Source: Verrucomicrobiota bacterium (GTDB lineage: Bacteria > Verrucomicrobiota > Verrucomicrobiia > Limisphaerales > UBA9464). Taken from it: 37,326 nt of DNA. Within the stretch, counting starts at the first letter, position 1. Every line of letters begins with the position of its first letter. Of the stretch, positions 26,210 to 35,000 are shown in pieces. The stretch lies in contig CANIZL010000068.1 of assembly GCA_947471985.1 (NCBI GenBank), positions 1 through 37,326 of the forward strand. The letters run 5' to 3'. The notes below the pieces were generated by a model. The model worked only from the letters and a program-made list of their open reading frames with translations, had not been told where the DNA came from and did no database searches. The position numbers and the translations under genes are program-made.

Positions 26210-28213
26210 ATGAGTCAAAACTTCAAACGCGGGCGCAGCACCCTCAGCTTCAAGCCGAAGCAGGGGATCGGCGCCCCCAACCCGCACGGCGCCCGCACGG
26301 CCCGGGCGGAGGCGATCGGCCAGAAGGCGGCGGACGAGAATCTCTTCGACAACCGCCGGCACGAGGCCGAGGTGCGCCGATCGGAAAACCTGGCCGCCGG
26401 CCTGCCCGAGGATGCCAATGATCCCACCGAAGAGGTCCAACGCTCCAAATCGGGGCGCGACCTCAGTTACCGCGCCCCAAGTCCGTCCCACGGGGAAGAG
26501 GGCGGGGGCGACGGCTCGGAGGATCATCCGGCGGAAGACGCGCCGGTCGAACCGCCGCGCCGGCCCAAGGGTCTCATCGAGAAGGCCCGCGCCGCGGTGA
26601 AGGAAGTGGTCAAGAAAGTCCGGCAATTCATCCAGCCGGAACCCAAGATCGTCAAGGAAGTGGTCATCAACGCCGAACCCCTCGAAACCCGGGTGGCGGT
26701 CCTGGAGGATTCCCGCCTGGAGGACTTCACCGTGGAGCGGGCCAGCGACGACCGTCTGGTCGGTTCGATCTTCAAGGGCAAGGTGAAGAACCTGGAGGAC
26801 AATCTGAAGGCCGCGTTCGTCGACATCGGTTTCGAGAAAAACGCCTTCCTGCATTACTGGGATATCGTGCCGAGCAATTTCGACTCGAGCGTGGAATTGG
26901 TGGAGCGCGAGGGCGATCGGCAGAAACAGCGGGCCAAGCCGAAAATCACCCAGAAGGACGTGCCCAAACTGTTCCCGCCGGGCTCGGAAATCATCGTGCA
27001 GGTCACCAAGGGGGCCATTGGCACCAAGGGGCCGCGCGTGACCACGAATCTTTCGCTACCGGGACGCTATCTCGTCCTGCTGCCGAATTCGGATCAGTCC
27101 GGTATCTCCCGTAAGATCGAGCACGGCGAGGAGCGTCAGCGGCTCAAAAAGATCGTCCGCGAATTGACCATTCCCGAGGGCATGGGTGTCATCATCCGTA
27201 CCGCGGGCGAAGGTAAACTCCGTCGTTATTTCGTCCGGGATCTCGCCTTGCTGCTGGAGGAGTGGAAGGAGATCGAATCCCGGATCAAGGCGCAGCCACT
27301 GGCGTCCTGCGTGTTTCAGGAGCCGGATCTCGTCGAGCGTACGGTGCGCGACTTCCTCACGGAAGACGTCAGCCGGATTGTCATCGATGATCCCAAGCAG
27401 TTCGAACGGGTGAAGGGCATGATCTCCAAGATCAGCAGCCGTTCGACCAAGAAGATCCATTTCTATAACGAGGCCCAACCGCTGTTTGATCGGTTCAACA
27501 TCAGCCGGCAGCTCGAGCAGGCCTTCAGCCGCCAGGTGGCGCTGAAGAGCGGTGGTTACCTGGTCATCGATGAAACCGAAGCGCTGGTGGCCATCGACGT
27601 GAACACCGGCAAGCACAAGGGCGGCAAGGACCACGAAAACGCCATCCTCAAGGTCAACATGGAGGCCGCGGAGGAAATCTGCCGCCAACTCCGCCTGCGC
27701 AACATCGGCGGGATCATCGTGCTGGATTTCATCGATATGAAACACCGCCGGGATCAGCAGCAGGTTTACGCGCGGGTGAAGCACCTCCTGAGGCGGGACA
27801 AGTCCAAGACCCACGTGCTGCCGTTGTCGCAGCTGGGCCTGATGGAAATGACCCGGCAGCGGCACACCGAATCCGTGGCCAGCTCGCTCTACGAGGATTG
27901 CCCGCATTGCCGCGGTCGTGGGGTGCTGAAGAGCGCCGAGACGATGAGCATCGAACTGCAGCGCAAGTTGACCTCGATCCTGAAGGGACGTCCGCGCGAC
28001 GAGAACGATTTCCAAGTCAAGGTCACCTGCAATCCCAAGGTCCTGGACCGCCTGCGCACGCGGGATGAAAAGCTGTTGATCGAGCTGGAAAAGAAGTTTT
28101 TCGCGCGGCTGACATTCCGGCCGGATCCGACCTTCCACAACGAGGAATGGACGATCCTGAACGCGCTGACCAACGAGGAATTGGCGCGAAACCAACACCG
28201 CCAAGATTCGTAA
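26210..28213 (+). CDS. rng: Ribonuclease E/G family protein
   Basis: 667 residues. The first 160 or so are a polar, low-complexity extension (Arg/Glu/Pro rich, then a basic KARAAVKEVVKKVRQF helix) not found in RNase G. The catalytic core starts with VINAEPLETRVAVLED. An S1 RNA-binding domain follows (SIFKGKVKNLEDNLKAAFVDIGFEKNAFLH), then the 5'-sensor/RNase H-like part and the DNase I-like active site with D463 (AIDVNTGK) and D506/D509 (DFIDM). The zinc-link is C564-P-H-C567. A small domain completes the protein, with none of the long C-terminal degradosome scaffold of E. coli RNase E. It endonucleolytically cleaves rRNA precursors and mRNA. Either rng or rne could be used as a symbol. A strong terminator follows. 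Confidence 0.93.
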   Translation: MSQNFKRGRSTLSFKPKQGIGAPNPHGARTARAEAIGQKAADENLFDNRRHEAEVRRSENLAAGLPEDANDPTEEVQRSKSGRDLSYRAPSPSHGEEGGGDGSEDHPAEDAPVEPPRRPKGLIEKARAAVKEVVKKVRQFIQPEPKIVKEVVINAEPLETRVAVLEDSRLEDFTVERASDDRLVGSIFKGKVKNLEDNLKAAFVDIGFEKNAFLHYWDIVPSNFDSSVELVEREGDRQKQRAKPKITQKDVPKLFPPGSEIIVQVTKGAIGTKGPRVTTNLSLPGRYLVLLPNSDQSGISRKIEHGEERQRLKKIVRELTIPEGMGVIIRTAGEGKLRRYFVRDLALLLEEWKEIESRIKAQPLASCVFQEPDLVERTVRDFLTEDVSRIVIDDPKQFERVKGMISKISSRSTKKIHFYNEAQPLFDRFNISRQLEQAFSRQVALKSGGYLVIDETEALVAIDVNTGKHKGGKDHENAILKVNMEAAEEICRQLRLRNIGGIIVLDFIDMKHRRDQQQVYARVKHLLRRDKSKTHVLPLSQLGLMEMTRQRHTESVASSLYEDCPHCRGRGVLKSAETMSIELQRKLTSILKGRPRDENDFQVKVTCNPKVLDRLRTRDEKLLIELEKKFFARLTFRPDPTFHNEEWTILNALTNEELARNQHRQDS

Positions 28214-28221
28214 CCTCAACC

Positions 28222-28252
28222 ACGGCCGGCGCTTCCCGCCGGCCGTTTTTTT
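28222..28252 (+). terminator. Rho-independent terminator after the shape/RNase cluster
   Basis: Ten-base-pair GC-rich stem (28222-28231 with 28237-28246), 5-nt loop, then a run of seven T (28246-28252). It begins 9 bp after the RNase stop codon. Confidence 0.92.
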
Positions 28253-28581
28253 CTTCAAAATGGGGGCGAAAAGCGGTTTGGGCGGTCCCAACGACGCGCT
28301 TGTGCGATTTTTCCAAAAATCCGCTTGGCACCACTAGGGGTAGTGTTAATCTGGCTGCCTATCCCCAATGGATAGCGTGATGAGCCTTCCCGGAAATATG
28401 GATTATCACCTTTTTTTGGGGTTTTTGTCGTCAGTTTGACCCGCCTGAGGGGGATGTGGCCAAGTTGAGCGACATGTGCAGAATTCCGCCGCCCGCCAAG
28501 TTTGTTGGTTCCGAAAGTTGTGTAACGGATCGCTGAGTCGTCCACCCGCCAGGGCGAACTGCGATCCCACCGTAAACTCCT
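28253..28581. other. Leader/intergenic region upstream of nrdJ
   Basis: About 330 bp without a credible gene. It holds the NrdR-box-like palindrome at 28331-28346, a second dyad CTATCC-N5-GGATAG at 28359-28375, and a T-rich stretch near 28410-28428. I looked for a cobalamin riboswitch because the downstream enzyme needs B12, and did not find convincing core motifs. Confidence 0.6.
28331..28346. promoter_or_regulatory. NrdR-box-like palindrome upstream of nrdJ
   Basis: CCACTA-GGGG-TAGTGT has the arm sequence and 4-bp centre of the NrdR box (ACACTA-N4-TAGTGT), with one arm base off. NrdR is an ATP/dATP-sensing repressor of ribonucleotide reductase genes and normally binds two boxes about 31 bp apart. 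The neighbouring dyad (28359-28375) is at about 28 bp, with poor sequence match. Position about 240 bp before the start codon implies a long leader or an upstream promoter. Confidence 0.45.
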
Positions 28582-31500
28582 ATGATTGACGCCCGCCATC
28601 CACTGTCCCCGCCTACGGCCGGGAGCGCCCGTTCCGCCCGGGCCACCAAGTCCGTGTCCAAGGCCCGCAAGGGCAATGCCCGTCCTGGGTCCGCCCCAGC
28701 CAAGTCCCCGGTTCGTCGTGGTCTCCCGGTGCCCCGGGTGTTCAGCGACGCCAAGGTCCAGCCCTTCGATCAGATCGAATGGGAGAAGCGCACCGCCGAG
28801 ATCACCGATGACTCCGGCAAAACGATCTTCAAGCAGGAAGGCGTCGAGGTGCCCAAGCACTGGTCGCAACTCGCCACCAAGGTGGTTTGCTCCAAGTATT
28901 TTTACGGCGATCCGGCCAAGGCCGAGCGGGAGTACTCGGTTCGCCAGTTGATTCATCGGGTGACGCGGACGATTGCCGATTGGGGGATCGCGGACGGGTA
29001 TTTTAGCGCGGCGGATGGCGAGGTCTTCTACGAGGAGTTGACGTGGTTGTGCGTCAACCAGTTCGGCGCGTTCAACTCGCCGGTCTGGTTTAACGTCGGG
29101 CTCTACCACCAGTACGGCGTGGGCAAGCACAGCGATCGGGGCAACTGGTTCTTCAATCGGGCCACCGGCCAGACCGAACGGGCGCCCACCCAGTACGAAT
29201 ATCCCCAGGGCAGCGCCTGCTTCATCCAGTCCGTGGAGGACAACATGGAGAGCATCATGGAGCTGGCCTACTCGGAGGCCATGCTGTTCAAGTACGGCTC
29301 CGGCACGGGCACCGACCTGACGCCCATCCGTTCCAGCAAGGAGAAGCTCTCCGGCGGCGGACGCCCGTCCGGCCCCATGAGCTTCCTCAAGGTCTACGAT
29401 CAGGTGGCCAACGTGGTGAAATCCGGCGGCAAGACCCGGCGGGCGGCGAAGATGAACACGATCCGCGATACCCACGGGGACGTCGAGGAGTTCATCACGG
29501 CCAAGCAGAAGGAAGAGAAGAAGGCCTGGGCGCTGATCGAACAGGGCTACGATGGCTCGTTTAACGGCGAAGCCTACGGCTCGGTCATGTACCAGAACGA
29601 GAATCTCTCGGTCCGGGTTTCCGACGAATTCATGCAGGCGGCGGTGGACGGGCGGGAGTGGTGGACCCGGGCCACGGTTTCGGGCAAGCCCCTGGAAAAG
29701 AAGGATGCGTCCCAATTGCTGGATTTGATCGCCGAGGGCACCTGGATCTGCGGCGACCCCGGTTTGCAGTACGACGGCGCCATCCAACGCTGGCACACGT
29801 GCTCCGGCACCGAGCCGATTCACTCCACGAATCCCTGTTCGGAATACGTCTTCCTGAACAATACCGCGTGCAATCTGGCGTCGTTGAACTTGGTGAAGTT
29901 CCAGAAACCCGACGGCAGCTTTGACGTGGAACGTTATAAGGCCGCCGTCCGGATCTACATCACGGCGCAGGAAATCATCGTCGACAACGCCAGCTATCCC
30001 ACGGCGCGGATCGCGGAAAATTCCCACATCTACCGCACCCTCGGTTTGGGCTACGCCAATCTGGGCTCGCTCGTCATGGGCTACGGATTCGCGTACGATT
30101 CCGACGAAGGCCGGGCGCTGGCGGGTGCTTTGACGGCCATCATGACCGGCACGGCGTATGAGCAATCGGCCGAAATGTCGGCGGTCCTGGGTTCCTTCCC
30201 GGGCTACCGGGATTCCCGTTGTGCCGGCGTCGCCCAACCGGCGGCGAAGGACAACGTCGCCGGCATGCGACGCGTCGTGCAGCAACATCGCGATGCGGTC
30301 GAGAGCATCCAACCCAGCCGGGAATTCGCCTACCTCAAGGACGAGGCGCGGACGGCGTGGGATCGGGCGATCGCCCGCGGCCAGGAAGTCGGCTATCGCA
30401 ACGCCCAGGTGACGGTGCTCGCTCCCACGGGAACGATTGCCTTCCTCATGGATTGCGACACCACCGGCGTGGAACCGGACATCGCGCTGGTGAAGTACAA
30501 ACTGCTGGCGGGCGGGGGCATGTTGAAGATCGTGAACCGCACGGTGCCCGAAGCGCTGCGCCGGTTGGGCTATACGCCCGGTCAGATCACCTCGATTGAA
30601 AAGCACATCGCGGATCACGACACCATTGAGGACGTGAAGACCGAAGGTGGCTCGGTGATTCCGAGTGGATTGAAAGCCGAGCATCTCTCGGTGTTCGACT
30701 GCGCCTTCAAGCCCAACAAGGGCGAACGGAGCATCCACTACAAGGCCCATCTCAGCATGATGGCCGCCGCTCAGCCGTTCATCTCCGGAGCGATCTCCAA
30801 GACGGTCAACATGCCGAGCGACGCCACGGCCGCGGAAATCCGCAATGCCTATGTGGATGCGTGGCGATTGGGACTGAAGTGCGTGGCGATCTATCGCGAC
30901 GGCTCCAAGCGTTCCCAGCCGCTGAACACGAAGAAGACCAACGAAGGCGCCGACAAGGCCACGCCGACCCAGACGTTGGAAGCGCAGATTGCCGAATTGC
31001 AGGCTCAGGTGGCAGCGCTCAAGGAACAGGCCGAACAACCGCTGCGGAAGCGGTTGCCCGAAACGCGGATGGCGGTGAACCACAAGTTCGACATCGCCGG
31101 CCACGAAGGATACCTCACGGTGGGTCTGTTCGAGGATCACACGCCCGGTGAGCTGTTTGTCACGATGGCGAAGGAAGGCAGCACCATCGGTGGTCTCATG
31201 GACACCATTGGCGCGCTTACCTCGATGTCCCTCCAATATGGCGTGCCGTTGGAATCCTTGGTCCGCAAGTTCGCGCACCAGCGCTTTGAGCCGAGTGGTT
31301 TCACCAAGAACCCCGACATCCGGCAGGCGTCGTCGATCATCGATTACGTTTTCCGCTGGATGGGCTGCCAGTTCCTGCCGGGCTATCGCCAGAGCACCTC
31401 GCCGGAAGGCGCGCAGGGCGAACTCACGATCCCGGGTCTGCTGGAGGAACTGAAAAAAAAAGTAAACCGGCCGGTGGCGGATCTGGCTTTGGCGGATGAG

Positions 31501-31752
31501 TCCCGGACGGAAATCCTGGTCAAGGCTTCCCTGGCCCCCGGCAACGGCAATGGCGGACACGCGGCGGGCGCTGGCCGGAGCAATGGAAACGGAAACGGAA
31601 ACGGCAATGGTCGCAGCCACGGCTCGGCGTTGACGTCGACGATCCAGAACCAGAAGGATGCGCCGCCGTGTCCGAAATGCGGACACATCGCCGTCCGTAA
31701 CGGGGCGTGCTACAAGTGCCTAAACTGCGGCGAAAGCCTCGGCTGCTCGTAG
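28582..31752 (+). CDS. nrdJ: Vitamin B12-dependent (class II) ribonucleotide reductase
   Basis: 1056 residues. A basic, probably disordered N-terminus (1-50) precedes the catalytic 10-stranded barrel. Key residues are C213 (SACFIQS) and C430 (NTACNLAS) as the likely redox pair, and N417-P-C419-S-E421 as the radical Cys/Glu site. After the barrel comes a short coiled coil (about 795-815, LEAQIAELQAQVAALKEQ). It is followed by a TSCPD domain (GYLTVGLFEDHTPGELFV...), a Gly/Asn linker of NGNGNG repeats, and a C-terminal zinc-ribbon-like tail with CPKC, CYKC, LNC and a terminal GCS. It converts ribonucleotides to deoxyribonucleotides using adenosylcobalamin and needs no oxygen. It appears as a single gene with its own terminator. 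A decayed copy of its 3' end lies at 35628-35791. Confidence 0.96.
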   Translation: MIDARHPLSPPTAGSARSARATKSVSKARKGNARPGSAPAKSPVRRGLPVPRVFSDAKVQPFDQIEWEKRTAEITDDSGKTIFKQEGVEVPKHWSQLATKVVCSKYFYGDPAKAEREYSVRQLIHRVTRTIADWGIADGYFSAADGEVFYEELTWLCVNQFGAFNSPVWFNVGLYHQYGVGKHSDRGNWFFNRATGQTERAPTQYEYPQGSACFIQSVEDNMESIMELAYSEAMLFKYGSGTGTDLTPIRSSKEKLSGGGRPSGPMSFLKVYDQVANVVKSGGKTRRAAKMNTIRDTHGDVEEFITAKQKEEKKAWALIEQGYDGSFNGEAYGSVMYQNENLSVRVSDEFMQAAVDGREWWTRATVSGKPLEKKDASQLLDLIAEGTWICGDPGLQYDGAIQRWHTCSGTEPIHSTNPCSEYVFLNNTACNLASLNLVKFQKPDGSFDVERYKAAVRIYITAQEIIVDNASYPTARIAENSHIYRTLGLGYANLGSLVMGYGFAYDSDEGRALAGALTAIMTGTAYEQSAEMSAVLGSFPGYRDSRCAGVAQPAAKDNVAGMRRVVQQHRDAVESIQPSREFAYLKDEARTAWDRAIARGQEVGYRNAQVTVLAPTGTIAFLMDCDTTGVEPDIALVKYKLLAGGGMLKIVNRTVPEALRRLGYTPGQITSIEKHIADHDTIEDVKTEGGSVIPSGLKAEHLSVFDCAFKPNKGERSIHYKAHLSMMAAAQPFISGAISKTVNMPSDATAAEIRNAYVDAWRLGLKCVAIYRDGSKRSQPLNTKKTNEGADKATPTQTLEAQIAELQAQVAALKEQAEQPLRKRLPETRMAVNHKFDIAGHEGYLTVGLFEDHTPGELFVTMAKEGSTIGGLMDTIGALTSMSLQYGVPLESLVRKFAHQRFEPSGFTKNPDIRQASSIIDYVFRWMGCQFLPGYRQSTSPEGAQGELTIPGLLEELKKKVNRPVADLALADESRTEILVKASLAPGNGNGGHAAGAGRSNGNGNGNGNGRSHGSALTSTIQNQKDAPPCPKCGHIAVRNGACYKCLNCGESLGCS

Positions 31753-31807
31753 TCGCTCAAAGAGTGTGGTGTTTAGGCCGGCGGGAACAGTTCCCGCCGG
31801 CCTTTTT
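31480..31807 (+). repeat. nrdJ 3' end: intact copy of a duplicated segment
   Basis: Two blocks of this region, 31480-31554 and 31736-31807, recur in the same order and orientation at 35628-35701 and 35716-35791. The second block is almost identical from the last nrdJ codons through TAG and on to the terminator stem. Confidence 0.75.
31775..31807 (+). terminator. Rho-independent terminator of nrdJ
   Basis: Perfect 13-bp stem (31775-31787 with 31791-31803), 3-nt loop CAG, followed by T5. It starts 22 bp after the nrdJ stop. Confidence 0.93.
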
Positions 31808-32082
31808 GCGTGTAGGCAAGGGCAGGGTGCCACTACGAGATGGATTCTGATGAAAACCAAAGCCACACGCCTACATGAAGGTCAGCGTTACCAGTAGCGC
31901 TGGTTTTCCAACCGGCGAGTCAGCGGTGTCTGGCGATTAAACGCTCAAGCCACTTTTCAATTTCTCTCACGGCGAAGTTGCCGAAAACGCGAATCGCAAG
32001 CCCTGTACTCCATCCAAAACCGACCCTTGGCGATTTCAGAAATTGAACTCTGACGCACACTTCAATCCGCCGTCCGCTGACG
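31808..32082. other. Intergenic region between nrdJ terminator and the RCC1-like gene
   Basis: About 275 bp, with lower GC than the nrdJ side. A 69-codon minus-strand frame (31920-32129) overlaps the RCC1 gene's 3' end and has no recognisable domain. I see no terminator, RNA gene or clear repeat here. Confidence 0.5.
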
Positions 32083-35000
32083 TCATGGCCGGTGCAAGCG
32101 AAACCAACCTGCGTGATTCGTAGTGTCATGAATCACACGAAAATGGTCCTCCAACAGAATCGGAGCCGCCGGGTGATTACTCCACTGAACCGGTGGCGTG
32201 AGTTCGGTGGTAGATTGGAGTTGAAAATCAGTCCAGTCGGCCGGCCAGGAAATCTCAATCCCCGAACCATTCTGTTTCGCCTCAAGCCCTTCAGGAAATC
32301 CAATCAGAGCCACATAAAAGCCGTGGCCGGCTGCGGTGGTGACAATGGAATCGCGCGCCGCCGCGGGAATAAATGATCGACCGTAACCCGGATACCAACG
32401 CGAATCCGAGGTATTCAGTCCCCATGCAATCAGTGACCCATCGCTGGTATAAGCAAGGCTGTGAAAATGGCCTGCCACGATCCGAACTACGTCGTGGGTG
32501 GCCGATCCCGGCACCCTCGATTGCCCGTAATCGTATTCGGACTCTCCCGCCCCAAGAACCCTTCCATTATTGTCGAGCGCCAGTAGATGAAACAAGCCGG
32601 CGGCGATCGACCGGATACCCGTCGCCGAAGTTATCTGGAGCCGCTGCTTTAAGTCCGCTACATTTCCCCAAATACGCACAGTGCCGTTGGACAGTAAGGC
32701 CGCACTGAACCGGCCACCCGCCGCAATCGCAACCGCCTTGCCGGGCAAATTTGCCGGCACGGTCGCCTGGCCCCACAGATTGTCTCCCCAAGCGACCACG
32801 GTGCCATCCCCCTTCAGCGCTAAAATGTGCGCTGAGCCCACCGAAATCGCGACCACGCCGCTACGCGCGCTCTCCGGAACATCGGATTCCCCATATTGAT
32901 TCGATCCGCCCCAGGCGATCACCGCCCCATTGGTCTTCAACGCCACGCCAAAGGAGGCGGCCGTGCCAATAGCCTGTACCCCAGTCTGCGCCTCCGGGGG
33001 TACTGGCGGATTGTAACCGCCTCCAGGATTCCAGGACACCACCGAAGCGTCCCCGCGCAATGCCAAAATGAAATCCTGCGCCGCCGAAACACCAATCATT
33101 CCGGTACGCAGCGCCGTTGGAACTGGGATTGGGTCCGACGAAGTATCCGTCCAGGCGACCAGGGTGCCGTGCGAGGGTTTTACGCTAAGTACTGCTGGAG
33201 GCGAACTCGTTACCGCGCCTAAATAACTGGAAACCACCACGGAATAGGCGCCGGCATCGCTGGGCAGGACAAACGGGATGTCATAACCAGAATTGACGGC
33301 TCCTGGAAGATCCATGCCGTCTTTTTGCCATTTTGAATTTGCTGGGTATCCCTCGGTTTTAACCTCCAAGTGGACGGATGTTCCAACGACTGCGGTAAGC
33401 CCGGCGGGTTGCTGCCGGATGCGGGGAGCCTCAGCCCTCGCCAGTGTCACCACCGAACCGCCACTCAAAGTCACCGCCAACGAAGCGTTGGGATCCGGAA
33501 CTGAAAGTGGCTTGGCAATATTTCCATCCAGTTCCCAGGCGTAAACTTTACCATCGGCTTTCAAGACTGCCAGGTAGTCGCTTTCTGCGACCATGGCCAC
33601 AACGCCCGATTGAGCTTCGTTTGGCACCTTGAGTCCATCTCGCGTAACGTCTCCCCAACGGGTCAAGGTCCCAGTGTCCGTGAGCGCAAATATTTCGGAG
33701 CCCCCGGCAGCGATGGCGACGATCTCGCCTTGAAAGTCGGGAGCAATTGCCTCGCCGGGCCTCGACACTCCACCCCAATAAATAACGGTACCATCCCGCT
33801 TTAGCGCGATTACCAGCCTCGGACCGTTTGAAATGGCTGCGACACCACTTTTGGCGGCCAGGGGAAGATTCGTTTCGCCGAAGGCATTTCTGCCCCAGAC
33901 GACGACTGCCCCGTCGGATTTGAGCGCGATCGACCGAAACTCGCCAGCTTCCACCGCAACGACACCCTGCAAATCATCCGGGACAAATCCAGGATCTATC
34001 GAGATGCCGGGAACTTTGATTCCCCAGGAAATCACCGAACCATCCGACATTAGTACCAAGGAATGGTAATACTCTTTTACCACATCGATGACGTTGCTTT
34101 TTAGTGTATCTGGTAAGATGCCGGCTTCCGATCCCCAGGCGAATACGGAACCGTCCGCCTTTAGTACCAATTGGCCTTTGGTAATCCCAATCACGTCACT
34201 CTGGGCCGGCAGAGGCACGGATGCATCCGCCTTGCCCGTCCAAATCCGAGCCGACCCACTCGGCGCTGGCGGTACGATCAAAGCCGCCGGATTCGTGCTG
34301 GTGACACTGCCTGCCGAATTAGAGACCACAACATCGTACGATCCAGCTTGCTGGGCACGCACTTTTCCCAAGGGCAGCACCCTTCCGGTCGCACCGAAGA
34401 TCTCCTTGCCGTCCTTCCGCCATTGGTACGCCAAGGGATAGCCACGGGCATGGACACTGAAGTAGCCGTTTGAGCCACGGGGGACGGATTGACTCACGGG
34501 TTCGACTGTGATTTCCGGGGGTGACGGAACTACAATTGCCGCGTTGTGGTACCAACCTGCCGCAATCACAGTAGTACCACCGGCTCCGCCGTTTGGTAAA
34601 GGAAGTTGGCCCACACTGTGGCCCCATTCCACAATTGTGCCATCGGCTTTGAGCGCCATTGAGTGTTCGCTGCCCGCAGCGATGGCCACGACCCCGTTCT
34701 TGGCGCCTTCCGGGACTGTTGATTGGCCGTACCGATTGTCGCCCCAGGCAACTACCGAACCATCCTCCTTGAGTGCCAGGGAATGCGCGGCCCCGGCTGC
34801 TATCGCTTGGACCGAAGTACGGACAGAATTTGGAACGTCCGACTGGCCGTCGGAGTTCAGTCCCCATGCCACCACACCACCCTCCGCAGTCAGCGCAATA
34901 CTATGATTGGCCCCAGCAATGACGGCCCTGATGCCGCCCTTGGCCGTTTCGGGGACGTTGGTTTGTCCGGAGGAATTGGATCCCCACGCAAAAACGGATC

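Noticed and set aside
28359-28375. Second dyad as a full NrdR box
   Set aside because: The arms (CTATCC/GGATAG) and odd 5-bp centre do not match the CACTA-N4-TAGTG pattern, so it is only mentioned as a dyad.
28253-28581. Cobalamin riboswitch upstream of nrdJ
   Set aside because: GGCACCACTAGGGG loosely recalls a B12-riboswitch core, but the other conserved elements and a following expression platform are not visible. The palindrome is better explained as a NrdR-box-like site.
28255-31686. 1143-codon minus-strand open frame opposite nrdJ
   Set aside because: It is an antisense shadow of a GC-rich gene. The plus strand has unmistakable nrdJ motifs and the antisense product is Arg/His/Gly-rich with no domain.
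31920-32129. 69-codon minus-strand frame overlapping the 3' end of the RCC1-like gene
   Set aside because: It is short, overlaps a well-supported gene and has no recognisable domain or ribosome binding site. Its C-terminal half looks mildly coding-like and might be a relic, but this cannot be supported.
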